Part shown: positions 13,633 through 26,918 of the stretch, piece after piece
Layout: the number at the start of each line of letters is the position of its first letter
How positions within the stretch are numbered: position 1 is the stretch's first letter
From: Moringa oleifera
Taxonomy: Eukaryota > Streptophyta > Magnoliopsida > Brassicales > Moringaceae
DNA length: 64,000 nt
Assembly: GCA_021397835.1 (NCBI GenBank)
Contig: JAJFZO010000256.1
Coordinates: 382,001 to 446,000, forward strand
Direction: 5' to 3'
The notes under the pieces: model-generated
What the model was told of the DNA's origin: nothing
The model's input: the letters and a program-made list of their open reading frames with translations, nothing else
The model's database searches: none
Made by a program: the position numbers and the translations under genes

Positions 13633-16600
13633 GAGAACACCATTTTTTGTAATTGTTCAATGGTACATGTGTGAAGCTCAACATGGTGAAACTCATGCAG
13701 AGCTAGGCATTGTCTTGCCTTGCTCAGCATTCTCACTTTTGTTTTCTCCTCTTTTTGTATTCAAAACTGACCTTTCTATTTCATAGAAAATTTATGTTGT
13801 AATTGTAAAGTGAAGCTTTATAATTGTTCACTCTGGTGTATTCGGTACCTGGAGAGAGCAGAGGAACTATAGTGCTTGAGGAGCCGTTACAGGAAGAATA
13901 TTTTGCTCGGTAATTGTGTTATATAATTTATACAGACCGCCCACTTCCAAACCTAGGCTTGTGGCTGCAGCATATAGTATTATGATACCGTCTATTAGGC
14001 TCGTTGCCTTTGGGCTCTTCAAGTGCTCTTATGTCTGGTTCAGTACCCAAACTGCTCCCTGTGGAAACCCACTTGGCCCATTGCCTGGTGATGTTGAAGA
14101 TTGGGGGCTCTAATGATAGGAGCAGAGACTTTGGTGCTAATGTGGGTAACCATGGATTTTGTGGTTGAGGATTCTCTTACTCTTCACTCCTGTAGTTATA
14201 GAGAGAGAGAGAGAGGCAGAAGAAAATGGATGCAATGATTGATGAAGAGAAGAGAGAATGACGTGATTGTCTCTTTATTCTTCGTGAAAACATGAGGGCC
14301 AAAAAGAATCAAACCCAGTTGTACCAATATATATCTATCCATCACAGTCAAATAATTAGTGCCCCTTGTTATAAAGCTGTGATCGCATATCAGATTCCTC
14401 TTTTCTACCTTACACAAACTGTATAAAATCCTGTAAAGTTGCAGATCATAACATATTGTTTTTCACTGTTTGATGATATGATGCCCTCATTTGCCCATTT
14501 CCTTAAAATTGAATATCTCAAATCCTGTTTGATGGGTTTTCATGATTAGCCATTTGGGTCACATCTCTTTAATCAACTTGCAGACCACCCAGCAGCTATT
14601 CTTTTATGATAGTGTTGCATATAGCGACCTTTTCCATTATTTGGCACTTGTTTTCATCACCCAACCAACCAGTCAAACAACGACCCTTCAAAGACAACCT
14701 GCAACCTAACATTGTTTATTTATGTCAACTTAAATTTCCTAAAATCTAATTTTTTAGTATACTAAATTGAAAGTTTCGGACTTAAATTGGAAACAAATGG
14801 GGACTTACAGAGATATGTCTTCTTAATTTGCAAGAACTGAAGATTCAAGTTGATATATCTGTATTCAATCTATTTTTCGCATAAAATTTGAGTTGATAGT
14901 TAAACAATTAACGAAATTATTTTAAAATATTTCATTACCTTAAACCAAAAATTTCAAATTTACATGATACCATTTAAATTATCACATCATCAGTTTAGTT
15001 CAATTCAAAAAATTAAAATTTTTTAATAAAAATTTATTTCATCACTATCAAACTTCATGTAAGATATATGAAAACCACTACTTGTATTTTTATTCTATAT
15101 TTTATCTGTTTCTAATCATGCATGAAAGATTTTTTTATAATTTAGTTCAAATACAAACTGGTTTGAGAGTAGAGAAAACTTTTCATACTTTACAGATCCT
15201 TTGAAGCTCCTTCTTTACTCATCCAGTACTCAAAATTTTCCAAGTTATATCAAATTTTAATCGCCATATTTCATGTACTTTTAGTTTAGGACATTGATCC
15301 TTGTAAGGGGTCACTAGAATTTAATTTGGGTCGTGATTTTTATGAATTTATATTTACTTTTACATAATACATACAAAGTAAGAGATGTTTTTACTTTTTT
15401 TCTTCAATTTGATTTTATCTACCTGATCAAACTCTAATAAACCCAAGGACATGATTTAGAAAAATTACCCAATGGGAGACACTATTGACCCATATAATAT
15501 TTATTTCAATCTGAATTGCAAGAAACAGCACAAAGAGGCAAAAGAAAAACAAATAAAGAGATGGGTCTTCACTTTTTAGGCTGTCTTCTCTGCATTTGCA
15601 TTTTCCAGCTTTTCCTTTTTGAATTTTAGAGAGAATGAATTTCCAGTCTCCTCCTCTTCTTCTTCACTTTCTCCGGCCACCCACCGGTGATCCCAAACTG
15701 ATTCACACAAACAATAAGATCACATGATGAGAAAATTACTTCAAGTTAAGATCCAATTTTCTATCGATATGATTGGTATTAAATTTTTAATAAAAAATAA
15801 AATAAATATTTTTTATTTTATTATATTAATATACAAAATAAATAAATTTAATTATTTATTTTATTAAATTATCATATATCATTATTTGTTTAAATTTTTT
15901 AACATAATTCAAATCAATAAAATAATTTTAATTTAACACTAAAACCCTAATTACATTGAAAAGGACACTTAGAGAGAGAATACAAAACCCTTTTCATGGA
16001 GTGACAGATAGCTAGTTGACTCATCACTGATCACAATTCAAAGCATATCTTCATAACTTAACTATACCTTATATAACTATATGTCACCTTAATCTTTACG
16101 TTATTATACTTTTCATGACAATTAAAAAATGGTATTAATTTCATGTTGTTGGAAACGCAATTGCTTGACACGCCAACAAAAGTTTCTTTTTTTACTTTTA
16201 AAAAATTAGATTAGTTAATGTATAAAAAAATTATCAACTTAACCATTTTTTCCATCCATCGTGTCAATAAAAAATAATTAAAATAAATCTTATTTATTTT
16301 ATTATTATATGTTAATATTTATTAAAAAATTAATATAAATCAAATCAAAAACAGAATTCATGTAAATATATAGAATTGGTAAGACAAGAAATGTGAGAAT
16401 TGCGGAGAGAATAATTTGATGCAAAGAAAGAGGAGTAAATTGATAAGGACAAAAATTAATGCATTTGATTTATTTATATAAGAGCACTATAGTCTTACCA
16501 ATATCTATTGGGAACGCACCATCATCTGACCGTTGGGTGGCATATTGTCTTTGTGGGTTTTCTGCGTGGTCGCATCACATGTCTCACGCATATGAGTATG

Positions 16601-18500
16601 TTAAGTAAGCAACTTTATCATATGAATATTAAATAGCAAAATCTATGTTGTATAAATATACCTGAAAAGAGGAAAAGAGATAAATATTTTTTAAAATTTA
16701 TAATTTTGATTACAATAAATATTTTTATTAGATTTAAATTATTTATCAAGCTAATTTATGTTCATATATTTAATAATAAAATAAAAAATAATCATTTTCA
16801 TAATTTAATATATTAATAAAAGTAAATAAAATATATATATTTATTTATTTTGTTTCATTATTATGTAATAAATGTGAATAAAGAATAAACTGAATTCGTT
16901 TTTCAATTTAAATTATGATGCACCGATTGAATTAAATATGTATAAAAATTTTCAATTTGATTTAAATTGAATATTTAAAATAATTTAAATAATAACACTA
17001 TTTATTTTAGATTTATTTTTTAAAATTAAATAATTTTAAAAATACAAACTTTTGAAACAAGATTTTCAATACTTAAAAAACTTTCTTGCTATGATAATTT
17101 GAATTTTTATATATAATCAAAAATTTTTATGTTAAAATTTATCACATAAAATCATTAATTTAAAATATTTTATTTTTTGTAATATTTAAATTAAACCAAA
17201 TTAATAAATTAAATATATAATTACTCACTGATATTTTGATAAATTTTTTATTTTTTATTTTTTATTTTTTGGGAACACTTTTAGATGTACTTGTCACAAA
17301 AAGAGAATTCAAACTCTTGACAAGTATTAAATTAAAAAGAGATATTGCATGGATGTTAAAAATAATAAAAACTAAGGACACTTGACTCTGCATAGGGTCA
17401 ATTAGACAACTGCAAGTAACGAGACAAAGGAAGGGAGAGAGTCCCAAAACCTCTCGACTGTCTCTACAACTTTTCTTGTAACACTTTCTGCGAAACTTTG
17501 TATCTTCTCACGTGCAATTGTACCAAACTTAGGGACACCCCCTCCCCCCTTCCCCGACCCTTTAAATACGTGTAAAATGCCAAAAAAGCATCCCTCATTA
17601 GCAAAAGTACCTTCCTTTCTTTTCTTTTTTATTTGTTTGAATTTGGGTTTTGGGTAGGGCACAGTGTCCTTGTAATGGTTACCCACTTTCACACAAGTCC
17701 ACTGCCATCCATCAAACCCTCATCTTTTTTTTTTTTTTAAATAACAAAAGAGAAAATTGGATTCTGGTATGCCCGACTTTCCCATATTCCTATAAGGGCA
17801 TTATGATTAAAATTCTGGCAAGAATGGAAGAAAAGAGGATCCTGCAGCTGTGTCCCCAACACTTGAGGCTTTTACAGATTGTAGGACACTTTGATGGGAT
17901 ATTCTCATTTTCATCCCTTTATTTGACATGAATCATCATGCCCTTTTATTAACTTCACTAACTCAATGTATTAAGATCATTAATTATACCTTAATCATTC
18001 ATTACCATATTCTCTTCTGGTTGACATGTAAACCCATGATCAAGATCATCAAGAACCATAAATGAACAGATTAAAAAAAAAAAGGATCAGAATCCATGTT
18101 ATACTGAGAAAATCAATAACTCAAATCAAGAAAGAATTCTCCCTGATTATATGGAAGATTGCATTGCATGTGAGTTATATATTATTAACCTAAAAAATGG
18201 CAAGAACATGACATTCTTTTTAACGAGATCTCATTGCATCCTCTTATGGGGGTTGAGGACAGGCATGAATATGTGGTGGAAAATGAGGAGAGAGAAGAGG
18301 GTTGGGGGGGGGGGGGGGGGGGGTGTGGTGGTGGTTTGAAGTCTAATCTCTGACTGCACTTTTTCATGAAAGCAGATGGCTTTTGCTTAAAAGAAGATAC
18401 CAGATATCAAAGTTTTATACTTTGTCACATGCTAACTCACCAAGTACTGTACTGAAACTTGTCAATTCTCTGCTGCCCAGGCTTGCCCATTACTTTTTAC
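13633..18500. other. Gene-free spacer downstream of HCF244, left part
   Basis: 13633-13850 is likely the HCF244 3' untranslated region. 13900-14160 has balanced base composition but only a short frame (13916-14113) with no recognisable product. A GA tract lies at about 14199-14214. From 14700 to 17250 the sequence is AT-rich with no frames. 17400-17930 is again mixed but its frames match nothing I know. A run of 20 G residues sits at 18304-18323. I see no gene. Confidence 0.6.
18304..18323 (+). repeat. Poly-G tract of 20 G
   Basis: Twenty consecutive G residues, followed by TGTGGTGGTGG. Long G homopolymers are rare in an AT-rich plant spacer and can form a quadruplex on the plus strand. Its exact length should be regarded as uncertain because homopolymers of this size are error-prone in sequencing. 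Confidence 0.85.
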
Positions 18501-18995
18501 GCATAGATACATGAAGATATCTAGAGAGAGAGAGAGAGTTTTGCTATGGGGTTGATAAATATTCCATCTGTCCAAACAAGGAAAGAGAGAGATCATGTAT
18601 TTCTCTAAACAAAGCTCTCTCTCTCTCTCTCTCAGGGTTCATTTATCTATACACCTTCCCTGTTGACTTTACTTACTAATTACTTGTGTCATAGCAGCCA
18701 TGCTTTGCTACAGAGCTAATAACCCTCTCTCTCTCTCTCTCTCTCTCTCTGTTTCTTTTAATTAGGGTTTTAACTGAAGACAATAAACTAGCTATATATA
18801 TCCATGGCTGCTGCAAACTTGAGCTTTTCTTTAATCATTCATGCATGTGGAACTCCATTTGCTCATTTTCCTGTTAATAGCACGTGAACCTTTGATACCA
18901 GAGTAGCCCACAAGAGGTAACACTTAGGATCATTGAGAAGGAAAAGAAGATCGTGACAGCTTGATCTTGTGAGGAGAAGAGAGATCACTGTTCAT

Positions 18996-19026
<31 letters not shown>

Positions 19027-19440
19027 GAGGAGGAGGAGGAGGAGGAGGATAATTGCAGATGAGATCTGACGGAGGCAAACCAGGATCTGGGTTGTATTCA
19101 TTCCCTGGTTTGATTTAGGGATATATGTCTGGATTGTTGGATAAATCCTGATTAACATCTGATAATCTTGGCCTGACCAGAAAAACGACAGGACCTAGAG
19201 TGTCTAATCAGTGCCACAGTACACATGCACAGAGACAGAGAAGTGGTGTCCATGTGTGATGGGCCAATAATGGAATGCCACTCAGTGTTGAATCACCCTT
19301 GGATTCTTTTCAACTTACCATTCGCTTTTTCGTCTCTTCAGAGAGAGAGAGAGAGAGAGAGAGATGCAGAGAGAAACTTGGGCAAGCAAGAAGAGTCTGA
19401 TCCAAGGATAACAGTCTCAGAGCACTAAAGGCAAACCATT
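18501..19440. repeat. Cluster of GA/CT microsatellites in otherwise balanced sequence
   Basis: Within 0.94 kb there are five tracts: GA at about 18521-18538, CT at about 18615-18633, CT at about 18725-18751, GA at 18996-19022 running directly into (GGA)n to about 19048, and GA at about 19341-19364. The sequence between them is much less AT-rich than its surroundings. The density of tracts on both strands suggests a promoter-like or leader-like region, perhaps of a non-coding transcript, but I found no conserved microRNA and no coding frame. Confidence 0.75.
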
Positions 19441-22400
19441 AGGAAAACCCTAAAGCCCAATTATGTCTAAATGACGCATAGATTACTATTTTCTGTTGAA
19501 ATTTTGAGTTGTACTGAGTTTTTTTTTTTGAAAAATTATAATACATGTTGATTTAATAAATAAATAAACAAATATTTTTTAATTTTGAATAACATATTAA
19601 ATTACAGAAATATTTTTTATTTTCATTAAAAAATTAACTCTAACCAAGTCATTAAAATATCATAATCTATAGTATTTTTATAATTTATTGTGTTGATATA
19701 ATAAATAAAAAAATCTCATTTATTCATCTTATTAGATAATCACGTATATTTATTTTTAAAAAATTCAATACAACTTAAATCAACAAAGAATATATGTCCA
19801 TATTTATATTCATATGATAATCTTTATTTCAATTATATATGGGTAATAATAAATTCATACATATAATAAATTTATGATAAAATATAATATAAATACAAAC
19901 ATATTTTTATTTTTTATAATTTTTTTGATATATCAATGAATTGAATAGAATTATGATGTTATAATCAAAATAAATAATACTTTATAAATTTTTATTAAAC
20001 TTTAAGGGTTAACATTTAATATTCATGATATTTATAAAATTGAAGAGATTATGGTACACAATAAAACGGTACAATCATATTCAAAATAAAATAATTATTT
20101 TGTGATGTCCCAATAATTTTATTTCATTTTATTTCATTATTTTAGGCTATGGGTGTCTTGTAATTTTCTGTTTTTAACTTGTTGAACGTAACGATGGCGT
20201 GATTAATGAATAATGTCCATTGTGGCTGCTAGGCTTTTAATATTTGAGGGAAAGCAATGTTACTGCCATAATGTCTCTTCCCCACATTGAATAAATGCTC
20301 TTTGCTCCCACCTCATGAAATTTTTTAAAAATATTATTTAAATTTATAATGATAATATAAAATAATTATTAATTTTATTAAAGTATCACCTTTATTTTAT
20401 TAAATTCTAATAAATAAACAATTATGATTTTTTATTTAAATTTATTTTTAATTTTAATCATGTAACATATAATATTATAGGTAAATTTTCTTTTCATCTA
20501 AATTCATTTGATTTTCTTATAAAAAAATTTAGAAGATACAATTATTATTTTATTAAATTAACACTCTATTATAATCTTTAAAAATCACATAAAGTTTGGA
20601 TTAATAATTTTTTTATAATAATACATAAATTAAAATTAAATTAATTAAAAATTGATTAAACTAAAAGCAAGGCCTACCCATTTTGGGAGCCTATACATTA
20701 GTTTTGCTTTGTTACTATTGGATTGAAGAGCAAATAAATAATAGAGAGAGAGAGAGAGAGAGAAAGAGAGGTGTAAAGGGCCGTAATATTTGAAGAAAGA
20801 AAAAAGAAAAAGGGTGAAAACGACGTGGGATAAATAATGGCAATAAATAGTTGATAGGTACCTTATGCAAATGATAGCTTTTGACCAAATGAGACCGAAG
20901 GGAAAGCTGCGTGCAGGCTCCAGGCTCCAGGCAGCCTGCAGGCACTCCAGGCTCCAGGGGACCAAAGCATTGAATGCCAAAGATTTGCATGGTTGAGTTG
21001 CAGATTCACAGCCCTGTGCATACCCACAAACAGGCAGGCAGGCAGACAGACAGACGGACAAAGAGAAAGAGATGATATCTACCAATTCCTTCTTTCAAAT
21101 GTGGCTTTCCTTCATCGGTATTTCTTTAAACCCAAATTCAATGCCATACTTAAGTTAGTCTTTCTAATTAAAATTTTGGATTTTGCTATCATGGGTAATC
21201 GGTATTTCTTGTAATTGGTACAAGTTCTCTTCCAAAATTAATACTCCACCATGCATAAAATTATGAAGTCAATTAAATCATAATAATTTCTTGTCACCTG
21301 AAAATTGGATTAAATTTTTTTTGAACCAAAATGATTTCCAAAATGATAATTCTAGCGTTCAAATCATTATTTAATATTTAGTATTTTAGTATATATTAAA
21401 ATATAATTCTAATTTGAAAAGATTTTCTAATTTTAAATGGACCATTAAAATTGTGAGTATCATGTGAGATTTAAGATTAAATTTGATAACTAATAAAGTT
21501 AGAAAAAATATGAAATTTGATGTGAATTAACATTAATATCTCAAGAATTTTTAACAGATTTAACATAAATATTCCGTGCATCAAAACTGAATATAAATGT
21601 TTTAGGTATTATTTTTTAATAAATTCATATTTATTATGATAATACGATTTGTTATTATTAATCTAATTAAATAATCACAAAAGGAAGTATTTACCATTCA
21701 AACATGGTTAGATATCTAATTGGGAAGTCATTCTATGAGCTCTCGAAAGCAAAGAAATGAAACCCAAGTGGGACTAATTTTTGTCACAAAACCATAAAAG
21801 GAAGACGATTATCATATGTAAGTCTATGTTAGCGAAACGTTTAAAACTGGTTTAACTTTGTGAAATAAAAAATAAAAAATAATAATAATAAAGTGACGAT
21901 TAGTAGATAAACCACTAACTCCTCTTCTTCTTCCTCGTGCTTTAGAAATTTAATCCTTCGTGTTGAACCACTCTTGATTTTCGATCATAACATATCTTTT
22001 TTTGTCTTTCCTTCCCTCGTTTCTTCTCGTCATAATTAATTTAGAGACCAACTTTTGGTTTAACGACTTGAAAATAGTAATCATACCGGCATTGAATTAG
22101 AATTAGAGGTACTAATTGAGTACATAATTTAAGCCCATGGTGCCTATTCTTTGCATAGGACAGTACAAGATTCGTCCCCGAAATTTCTATTGATACCCAC
22201 ATAAAGTTTATGTCATTATCCGTGGAGGAATTCTCTAATCAGACAAAAATTCTAAACCCTAATTTCATTTCATGTTCTTTCACTCGTAAAGATCTCACTA
22301 TTGCAAAATCCGACACATCAATTTACATTAATTATCTGGCCAAAAGAATCCCTAATGACGTGCATTAAAAATTTTTGTTGCTTATTTGGTAATCGCCTTT

Positions 22401-25400
22401 TCAACTAGGAAGTATATTAATGAAAAAATGAATTATAGCATAATTAAATTATGTATTAGCATTTCTAAATTGGGAGTATAGTGCACGGAGTATTAGGTCA
22501 AAATCTCAAACCCTAAGAAAAATTTTTCTTTCCTTTCCTCACCACGTGGGTTGGAATATTGAATATTCCAAATCAAACACCTTTCAAAAGGAAATTCAAA
22601 AAGAATGAAGTCATGGTTTCAGGGTCTGTTTAATTATCTTTGAATTCTTAATTAATAAAAGCTATTCTGTTCATGGAGTTTTGCTTTTAGAATATGTTCT
22701 CAATCATGCTATGCATGCCGTAGCCTTCTCGAAGCTAAAGAAATAGAAACAAAGTACTCGAAATTTCGGTAAAAAAAAAAGATAAAGCAATGTTGGATTT
22801 CATAGCTAGACGAGAATTAAAAGTAGTCATAAAGTGTAACCCTAAAAAATTAATCCCTAAATTATTACAAATTTTCCTTTCCCTAAATGACAAAGATCCT
22901 TGTTGATTAGATCTAGGGTTAGGTTTTCTCGGATTTTCCAAATCCATAGCTCTAATTAAATGCGAATCTTTGGCATGCATAGGATTCATACGTGAAAGGT
23001 GCTTGTCGATGAAGTTATTAAATATCTCAATTTGAAGACTTAATTTGCGATCAATAGGATTCGAGAGTTTATTACTCGATCGTGACTTTGCTAATTTTTA
23101 ATTTTAATTTCTCGATTATTTTTTCTTGACCAAAGTCGCCCGTGTAATTATCAATAGGCCGTATATTTTTGACCGGAGTATTTTTATTTTTGGTCTATAT
23201 TAATTATGTTTGTAAATTAATCATTGAATTGTGAGCATACCTAATCCAACATGTTGTCCTCTACAAAATATTGACGGTAATTTTTTAAAATATTTTTCTT
23301 CAAAAGATGGTTAATTCGGATTCATCATGGCAATTGCATTAAAATCTTTTTTTTTAGAAATAATGTGTGATTTATGTATGTCCAAAAATTACTAAATTAA
23401 TTGTATAATAATTAATTTTTTTACATTTTAAAAGCAGTTTTGATATCATAAGAGGTTTTATTGCAAAGATTATTGAAAATGAATAATATTTTTAACTTAA
23501 TTAAAATAAAAATATATATTTGTATTTACAAAATAAAATTTAGATATCAATAAATATATATATATATATTATTTAAAAAATAATTAAAGAAAATAATTGT
23601 TCATTAATTGAGCATGATTTCCTTGTGAATATTCTAGTACCAGAATTTGTTGTAGTATTGGAAGAGACATAATTCAAAGAATGTGGCTGTAAAGGTTCTA
23701 ACACATCATCCTTCCACCAAAGATTTACATCAGCCAACCCATCATTATGTTGTTTTGAATATTAAAAAGCATACTATACAATTTTTTTTTCTATTTTTCC
23801 CTTTTTATTTTGAATATATTTTAAATCATCAAATTAAATTAATGGGTAATTATTAAAGCAAAAACTCCCATCATACCATTATTAAATTGAATAATTTTTT
23901 TTACTAAATTTAGTTTGTGGTAATCTTTTGAAAATAATATAATTTTTCATATAATTATTATTTTAATGTGATAAAAATAATTTAATTTAATTACATGTTA
24001 ATATTTCAGTACAATTTAAATTAACAAAAAAATTTGGGTCTGGATGAAGCCCGAGTTGGTGGGTTTTCTTGAGCTCCCTTTCCTGGACTATTCACTTGAG
24101 GTGAAGGGGGAATGATTATTAAGAAATGATAAAAGATTTAAAGTGAATTTAACTAATAAAATAATGACAAAGACATATAACATTTAAAATCTTATTATTA
24201 ATTAGTGTGGTTGAAGCATATGATTTGTCAAAGGGTCAATCAATTAAGACTGAAATTATTGTCATATGGTCTCTATCATCTTTTTTACCCCTTTGTCTAC
24301 CTTTCTTACCTCTTAAGGCTTGAGATGCCAATCCCTTTTACATTTTCCTTTTTTCTTCTTTTTGGAATTCATAATAAGCCTTTTCTTTTGGGTAATTAAA
24401 AACCCATCAATTTTTCTCTCTTGTTGTTGCATCTTGTCAATAGGGCTCCACATCCATTTATTTGGTACCCCATTGTTTGATTGATTTCCCAATCATTTTG
24501 CTTTGTCTTGTGCTTTTATATATATATATGTACCCACTAAATCGGCTAATTCATCATGTCAACCATCTTCACCTTGCCCTTCACCAACCTCAATTTTCCA
24601 ACACCAAGATAAATTTAACATAATTTTAAACCGATAATATTTTTGAAAATTAATGATAAAATTTATATAAAATATTATTTATTTTAACATTCATTGTTAT
24701 TAATACTTTTCTTGTTTTTATCTTTCCAAATTTTTTTAATTTTAACACCTAGTCATTATTATTGATTTTTAGTATCACTATCTGTATAATTTAAAGTTTT
24801 TTATTTATTTATAAAAAGAAATTTATTTTCACATAAACATATCATAAAATATCAAAAGATTGATTTATCAAACATTATATATATACGAATGTAAAAATCA
24901 AATCTTTATGCATACTTATATTTCATGCATAATATATTTTTTTAAAAAATATAAAAAGTGATTTGTAAGTGACACAAAAATAACCACAACAAGAAGCTGA
25001 GAAGAGAAAGAGGAGCTGCTCATGCACCTCTCATTTCCTAACCTAAAGTTGTGAGAACTGTTTAAGCATGTGCAATGGGGAATCCCTAACCTTAATTGAC
25101 TTAATCATCATAAGCACCAATTCCATTTCCAACCCATCTGATTTTCATGAACACTTTCCTACTATTTTCAACAACAAATTATTCCACCAAACTAATTATA
25201 TTACATTACATTCGAAGACTAATTAATGATTTTTTTTATAAATATCAATTTGAAAATTTATTCAAAAGTTCCATCTATTTTTAATGTAATTAATTTAATA
25301 TTTTATTTTACAACAATTCTTAATTTAAAAAAGTAAACTAAAATTATTTAACGGGTTGATTAACATGGACCGACTCATTAATTAATGTTTTCACTAACTT

Positions 25401-26805
25401 GTGTAACGGGTTGATGAACATATTAAAATAAGTGAAAATGAACATAATTGGAAATGGGTAATTTGTATATTATATGAGTTGATATAGAAATAATGTTGAC
25501 CATCTTACCACTTAGAGGCCCATCAAACTGTATCGGTAATAGATTCAGATTCACTTTTTATTTATTTATTTAATAAATTATCCAGATCAAGGAAACCGAA
25601 TCCAACTGAACCCAACACATTTTATACTCTTTTGTTACCAACCTATTACTTTAATTATTTTTTTATAAAAAACAAAATCTTAAAAATATTGATCCCTCAT
25701 TTTTTTATTTCATAAATATAAATTCTATATTATTTTAATATATATCATGTATTATAAAACAAAAAAATATAAATATTCAAATATTAAACTATATCTTTTT
25801 TAATTTAAAGATTGAAATATCATAAATGTTTCAATTTGATTTGAATCTAAATGGTGTCAAAAAATTTTAAAAAATGTAAATTGAAGATCTTATGTAATAA
25901 ATTTTTATTTAATTTTTAAAATAAAAAATATATTTTTAAGTTTGTATCATAAAAATTTAAAAAATTCATAAAAATAATTTATAAATCAAAAGCGGTTTAA
26001 ATTTTAAAAATAAATTTGAAATAAAGTACAAAATTTATTTGATTTATTTTAAAATATTTTAATATTAAGATTATTGTTAATTTTTTACAAATTAATTGAA
26101 GTAAAATTCAAATAAAATCAAATTAAAATATTTAAAGTATATTTGTTTTAATTGATACTTTAAATTTTAAATTAAAAATATAATTTAATGTTTTTATATT
26201 TACCTATAAAAATATAATATTTAATTATGTAATTCATAAATTATAATTTTGATATATAACTGAAGAAAAACAGTGATAATAAGGAAATGGAGGAACAGAA
26301 AAGGTGAAAAACGGAGTCAAAAGATTAAAAAGAGGCGGCAAGAGGTCAAAGTTTCCGTCAATCCAAACAGTGATTTTCTCTCCCTTTCTCGGCAGAAACT
26401 CCAAACCCATTTTTGGAGGCTCTATTGTGAGCTGCTCAGTGCTAACCAGCCAAACCCACAGCTCTCTGCCCTTTACTCTCTCGTCCAAATTTACAACAAA
26501 AATAAAATTGTATTTTTTGAATTAAAATAAATATTTTAAATGAGAAAAAAAATAAAGCGAAAATAAAATAATAAGAGCAGATACATACGGAGATTATACA
26601 CCGACGCAGTACTTGCACTGTTTCACTTCTCTTTCTCTCTCTCTTTCTGCTACAAGCCGACGACAAACTCCGCGCTGGCAAAGATTCCTTCACTGTCTTT
26701 CTTCCTTTTCTCTTCCTCGCTTCTCGCTCTTTCTTTCTCTTTCTCTCGCGCCCTAAATTTTCTGGGGAAACAATCACTCTCAGTATCGCCATCGCAATCA
26801 CCGCC
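19441..26805. other. Gene-free spacer, right part, up to the DUF630/632 gene
   Basis: Mostly AT-rich sequence with poly-T/poly-A runs and TA microsatellites (about 23557-23571 and 24520-24529). Exceptions are a GA tract at 20743-20764, a small GC-rich minisatellite at about 20905-21060, and mixed sequence at 21900-23250 and 24050-24600 with no convincing frames. Overlapping frames at 26234-26530 are on both strands and low in complexity. From about 26600 the sequence is pyrimidine-rich and probably the leader of the next gene. Confidence 0.6.
20905..21058 (+). repeat. GC-rich minisatellite and CAGG/CAGA short repeats
   Basis: The unit aggctcc/aggcactcc is repeated several times at about 20912-20958 (CAGGCTCCAGGCTCCAGGCAG and a second CCAGGCTCCAGG), and about 70 bases on there is a CAGG-to-CAGA tetranucleotide run at about 21029-21058. 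It is the most GC-rich patch of the 13 kb spacer. Confidence 0.8.
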
Positions 26806-26829
26806 ATGCTTTTCTTTCTCCTCCACTAA
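26806..26829 (+). promoter_or_regulatory. Short upstream open reading frame before the DUF630/632 gene
   Basis: An ATG in a good context (ccgccATGc) opens a seven-codon frame, Met-Leu-Phe-Phe-Leu-Leu-His, ended by TAA, 89 bases before the main start at 26919. It lies in the pyrimidine-rich stretch expected to be the leader. If this stretch is transcribed and not spliced out, it would reduce initiation at the main start. Confidence 0.45.
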
Positions 26830-26918
26830 TCCCCACCTATCACTCCCCCTCTTCTGCTGTTTCTATTTTCTTGAAGAAATATAAGATAACTTGAACGTTT
26901 TGTGTTTTTTTCTTCTCT

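Noticed and set aside
20645..21085. 146-codon minus-strand frame
   Set aside because: Built on a GA tract, the CAGG/CAGA tetranucleotide run and the minisatellite; low complexity throughout.
24040..24110. miR159/319-like string (gagctccctttcctgga)
   Set aside because: It lacks the mature microRNA sequence and I see no long hairpin partner nearby.
26234..26530. Overlapping plus and minus frames before the DUF630/632 gene
   Set aside because: No conserved product; balanced composition of a promoter region is enough to explain the open frames.
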